Assembly (NCBI RefSeq): GCF_036046055.1
Contig: NZ_CP107939.1
Span: forward strand, 6,634,001 to 6,698,000
Direction of reading: 5' to 3'
Length of the DNA: 64,000 nt
From: Nocardia sp. NBC_00403
GTDB lineage: Bacteria > Actinomycetota > Actinomycetes > Mycobacteriales > Mycobacteriaceae
Shown here: in pieces, positions 62,039-64,000 of the stretch
How positions within the stretch are numbered: position 1 is the stretch's first letter
Layout: every line of letters begins with the position of its first letter
The notes under the pieces: generated by a model
The model's database searches: none
Seen by the model: only the letters and a program-made list of their open reading frames with translations
What the model was told of the DNA's origin: nothing
Program-made: the position numbers and the translations under genes

Positions 62039-63214
62039 TTACTCGGACCAGCGCTCTTCGAGCATGGCCGAGACATCCTCGGCGAAGTCGCCGACAGCAT
62101 CGTCACCCGTGCAGCGGGCGTCCTCGGCCAGCGCCGCCCAACGGTTGATCAATGCCTCCGAGCGCGGCACCGAGAGCCCGTGCTCGCGAGCCGCGGCGAT
62201 GCGGGCATGGTCCGCGGGCAGGAACCAATAGGTCGACAGCCACACCCAGATCAGGCGGGCCTCCAGGATGCGCTCGGCGAGCACGTCGTCGTCGGCCAGT
62301 GCCTGCCAGACGCCGACGACCTCCGAACGCCACGCCTCTACCATCTGCTGTGCGCGTTCGCGGGACAGTTCGAAGTCGCACAGGCATCCAGGGAAAGACA
62401 CCAGCGCGTAGGCGATGTCGAGGGTGGCATCACGGAAACCGCCCCATTCGTAGTCGAGGAACCGCGCGCCCTCCTCGTTCAGGATGACATTGTCCGGGCA
62501 CAGATCCGAGGGACTGAAGGCGCGGAAACGCCCCGCGGAGAACAGGCGGTTACCACGCACGATCCGCTCAGCGATCTCACCGGGCACCTCGATGCCGAGC
62601 TCGCGCTGCAGCATGCCGGGCACCTCGGAGATTGCGGCCTCGGCCTGCTGCGCGATGCCGTCGACCCGGTGCACCACATCGACGCGGCGCAGCAGCGCGA
62701 CGAAATCCGCCTCGCGCCCAACAGTTGCCGCATGCATTCTGCCGAGCGCCTGCGCGAAGGCCATCAACCCGTTACGGGTCGCAGGCTCCGAGCCGGACTG
62801 CAGGACTGCGGTGATGCTGGCGTTGTCACCGAGGTCGCTGAGGATGAGCAACCGGTCGGGCAGGCTGTGCGCTATCAGGTACGCGCCGGGTCGTTGCTCG
62901 CGACTGAGCGCAGTCGTGAACTGGTAGGACACCGCTTCGCGTAGGAATGCGGAGTCGATGCTGGCCACACCGGGCGCTAGCCCTCCGGTGCGGCGATCCT
63001 CTGCGGAGCCACGGACCTGCTTGACAATCAGCGTTCGTGGCAACGAAAAGGCGTTCTCTGAAACACGTACGCGTAGGACTGTTGTCCTGCCACTGCCGCT
63101 GAGCTCGATCGGATCGCTCAGCTTCACCGGAGCACCCATTCGCTTGGTAAGCAACTGTTGCGCTGCGGACACGACTTCGGCGGCGCGTTCGGCCAATAGT
63201 GCGGTCATCGCCAT
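62039..63214 (-). CDS. Aminoglycoside phosphotransferase-fold kinase
   Basis: This 391-residue protein has the APH/choline kinase fold. Residues ~40-110 hold the nucleotide-binding lobe (RTTVLRVRVSENAF, then LIVKQVRG with the conserved lysine). The catalytic loop is FSPSDLCPDNVILNE, where Ser replaces the usual His before the catalytic Asp, and the metal-binding segment is ARFLDYEWGGFRDATLDIAY. The substrate is unknown, and antibiotic modification is not implied. It converges with the sigma factor gene. The ATG is 63214 or 63208. Confidence 0.82.
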   Translation of the reverse strand: MAMTALLAERAAEVVSAAQQLLTKRMGAPVKLSDPIELSGSGRTTVLRVRVSENAFSLPRTLIVKQVRGSAEDRRTGGLAPGVASIDSAFLREAVSYQFTTALSREQRPGAYLIAHSLPDRLLILSDLGDNASITAVLQSGSEPATRNGLMAFAQALGRMHAATVGREADFVALLRRVDVVHRVDGIAQQAEAAISEVPGMLQRELGIEVPGEIAERIVRGNRLFSAGRFRAFSPSDLCPDNVILNEEGARFLDYEWGGFRDATLDIAYALVSFPGCLCDFELSRERAQQMVEAWRSEVVGVWQALADDDVLAERILEARLIWVWLSTYWFLPADHARIAAAREHGLSVPRSEALINRWAALAEDARCTGDDAVGDFAEDVSAMLEERWSE

Positions 63215-63400
63215 TCAAGCTACTCGCACCGGGTCACTTCTAGCGAGCAGTTACACAACCTTTCCGCGTCGTTCGGCGTGTCTCGGTCGAGGTTGCGGAA
63301 CGAGCGCTCCTTGCTTGACACCATTGCGCGCGTCCGGTTTTCTCATCGTCAACTGCCGTGCGCCACACCGCAAACCAGTTGCGTCGAAAGGTCTACGACA

Positions 63401-64000
63401 ATGGCCGACACACCGTCATCCACACCGAACGATCCAGCTGGCGAGTCTCCCGAGCACAGCGGTGGCGAGAAGTTCGCCGCGCAGGGTCAGCACGAAAGCT
63501 CCGACCCGCAGTCGCCGAGCGCCGGCACCGGCACCGAGCACGGCCGCCACGAGATGGCGGGTCCCGCCGGGTACCCGCAGTTCGAGGGCCCGGGCGCGGC
63601 GCAGTACGGCAGCGAACCGGTGGAGCCACCGCCCGCGGCGGCTCCGATGCCGCAGGCCCCACCCCCTCAACAACCGCCTGCGCCGCACCAGCCGACCTAC
63701 GGTCCGCCGGGGACCGGTCCGGCGGGTCCCCAGCCCGGCAAGATGCCGCCGCCCGGGATGCAGCCCTACCCCGGCGCAACACCGCCACCGCCCAGCATCA
63801 TGCCGCCACCGCCCGGCGGCCCGCTGCCGACCTACGGCTATCAAGCCGCTGACAACGTTCCTCGCAGTCTCGATGTCGGCAACGCGTTGAGCTACGGCTG
63901 GGAGAGGTTCCGGGCGAATCCGCTGCCGTGGCTCGGCACCACCGCGGTCGGCGTACTCATCTATCTCGCGTTCGTCCTCGTCGTCCGGATCACGAATCCG
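63401..64000 (+). CDS. Proline-rich membrane protein, N-terminal part (truncated by window end)
   Basis: The frame is open from ATG 63401 to the end of the window (200 codons shown), so the gene continues outside. The first ~150 residues are disordered and rich in Pro, Gln and Gly (PPPAAAPMPQAPPPQQPPAP). Then SLDVGNALSYGWERFRANPL is followed by a hydrophobic helix (TTAVGVLIYLAFVLVVRI). Actinobacterial proteins with this layout have a multi-helix membrane domain of unknown function. Confidence 0.8.
   Translation, partial: MADTPSSTPNDPAGESPEHSGGEKFAAQGQHESSDPQSPSAGTGTEHGRHEMAGPAGYPQFEGPGAAQYGSEPVEPPPAAAPMPQAPPPQQPPAPHQPTYGPPGTGPAGPQPGKMPPPGMQPYPGATPPPPSIMPPPPGGPLPTYGYQAADNVPRSLDVGNALSYGWERFRANPLPWLGTTAVGVLIYLAFVLVVRITNP

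Overview
The window is high-GC actinobacterial chromosome, most likely Nocardia or a close relative in the Mycobacteriales. The evidence is the conserved order pyrR-pyrB-pyrC-(PH-like)-carA-carB-pyrF ... mihF-gmk-rpoZ-coaBC-metK-priA, the block alaS-ruvX-mltG-aroE, and the units aroC-aroK-aroB and pepQ-efp-nusB, which are all typical of mycobacteria, rhodococci and nocardiae. GTG starts and 1-4 nt stop/start overlaps are frequent. I saw no rRNA or tRNA gene, CRISPR array or intact insertion sequence.

Layout. 1-0.9 kb: debris of an IS256-type transposase and possibly a relaxase. 0.9-12 kb: accessory genes (ABC-2 exporter, HD-GYP/LuxR regulator, MHYT membrane protein, secreted lipase, PadR and TetR regulators, NmrA-type oxidoreductase). 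12-29.4 kb (minus strand): a core block for replication restart (priA), SAM synthesis (metK), CoA synthesis (coaBC), RNA polymerase omega, guanylate kinase, mIHF, and the complete de novo pyrimidine pathway to UMP except dihydroorotate dehydrogenase and pyrE. A candidate PyrR-binding RNA hairpin lies beside the pyrR ribosome binding site. A 1.6 kb patch of decayed genes separates pyrF from mihF. 29.6-42.4 kb: an accessory segment between pyrR and nusB with an AlkB-type dioxygenase, two TetR/oxidoreductase divergons with twin operator-like dyads, a RelA/SpoT-like HD protein divergent from an unknown gene, a bacterial serpin, a GXWXG protein, a YdcZ-type transporter pair, a NhaD/ArsB-type permease and several pseudogene remnants. 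42.4-58.4 kb: core genes again (nusB, efp, pepQ, a minimal prepilin peptidase, aroC-aroK-aroB, aroE, mltG, ruvX, alaS, rarA), with two paralogous four-helix membrane proteins around a small secreted cysteine protein. 58.4-64 kb: a Tat-exported PhoD phosphatase, a DGPF/YCII protein with an ECF42-like sigma factor and a matching promoter, a phosphotransferase, and the start of a proline-rich membrane protein cut by the window end.

How the genes work together. Three loci (10.3-11.8, 31.5-33.1, 35.2-36.9 kb) share one design: a TetR repressor divergent from an NAD(P)H-dependent oxidoreductase, with two 15-16 bp dyads in the gap. aroC, aroK, aroB and aroE supply four shikimate-pathway steps. carA/carB, pyrB, pyrC and pyrF supply UMP synthesis, probably controlled at translation by PyrR. 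Several genes (9562, 29660, 34409) have no Shine-Dalgarno sequence but carry TAGATT 6-9 nt before ATG, suggesting leaderless transcripts. I found no clearly new multi-gene system. The best leads are the HD-GYP-like regulator lacking its HD aspartate, the serpin, the basic tail on AroK, the large insertion in PriA and the paired HD/unknown divergon.
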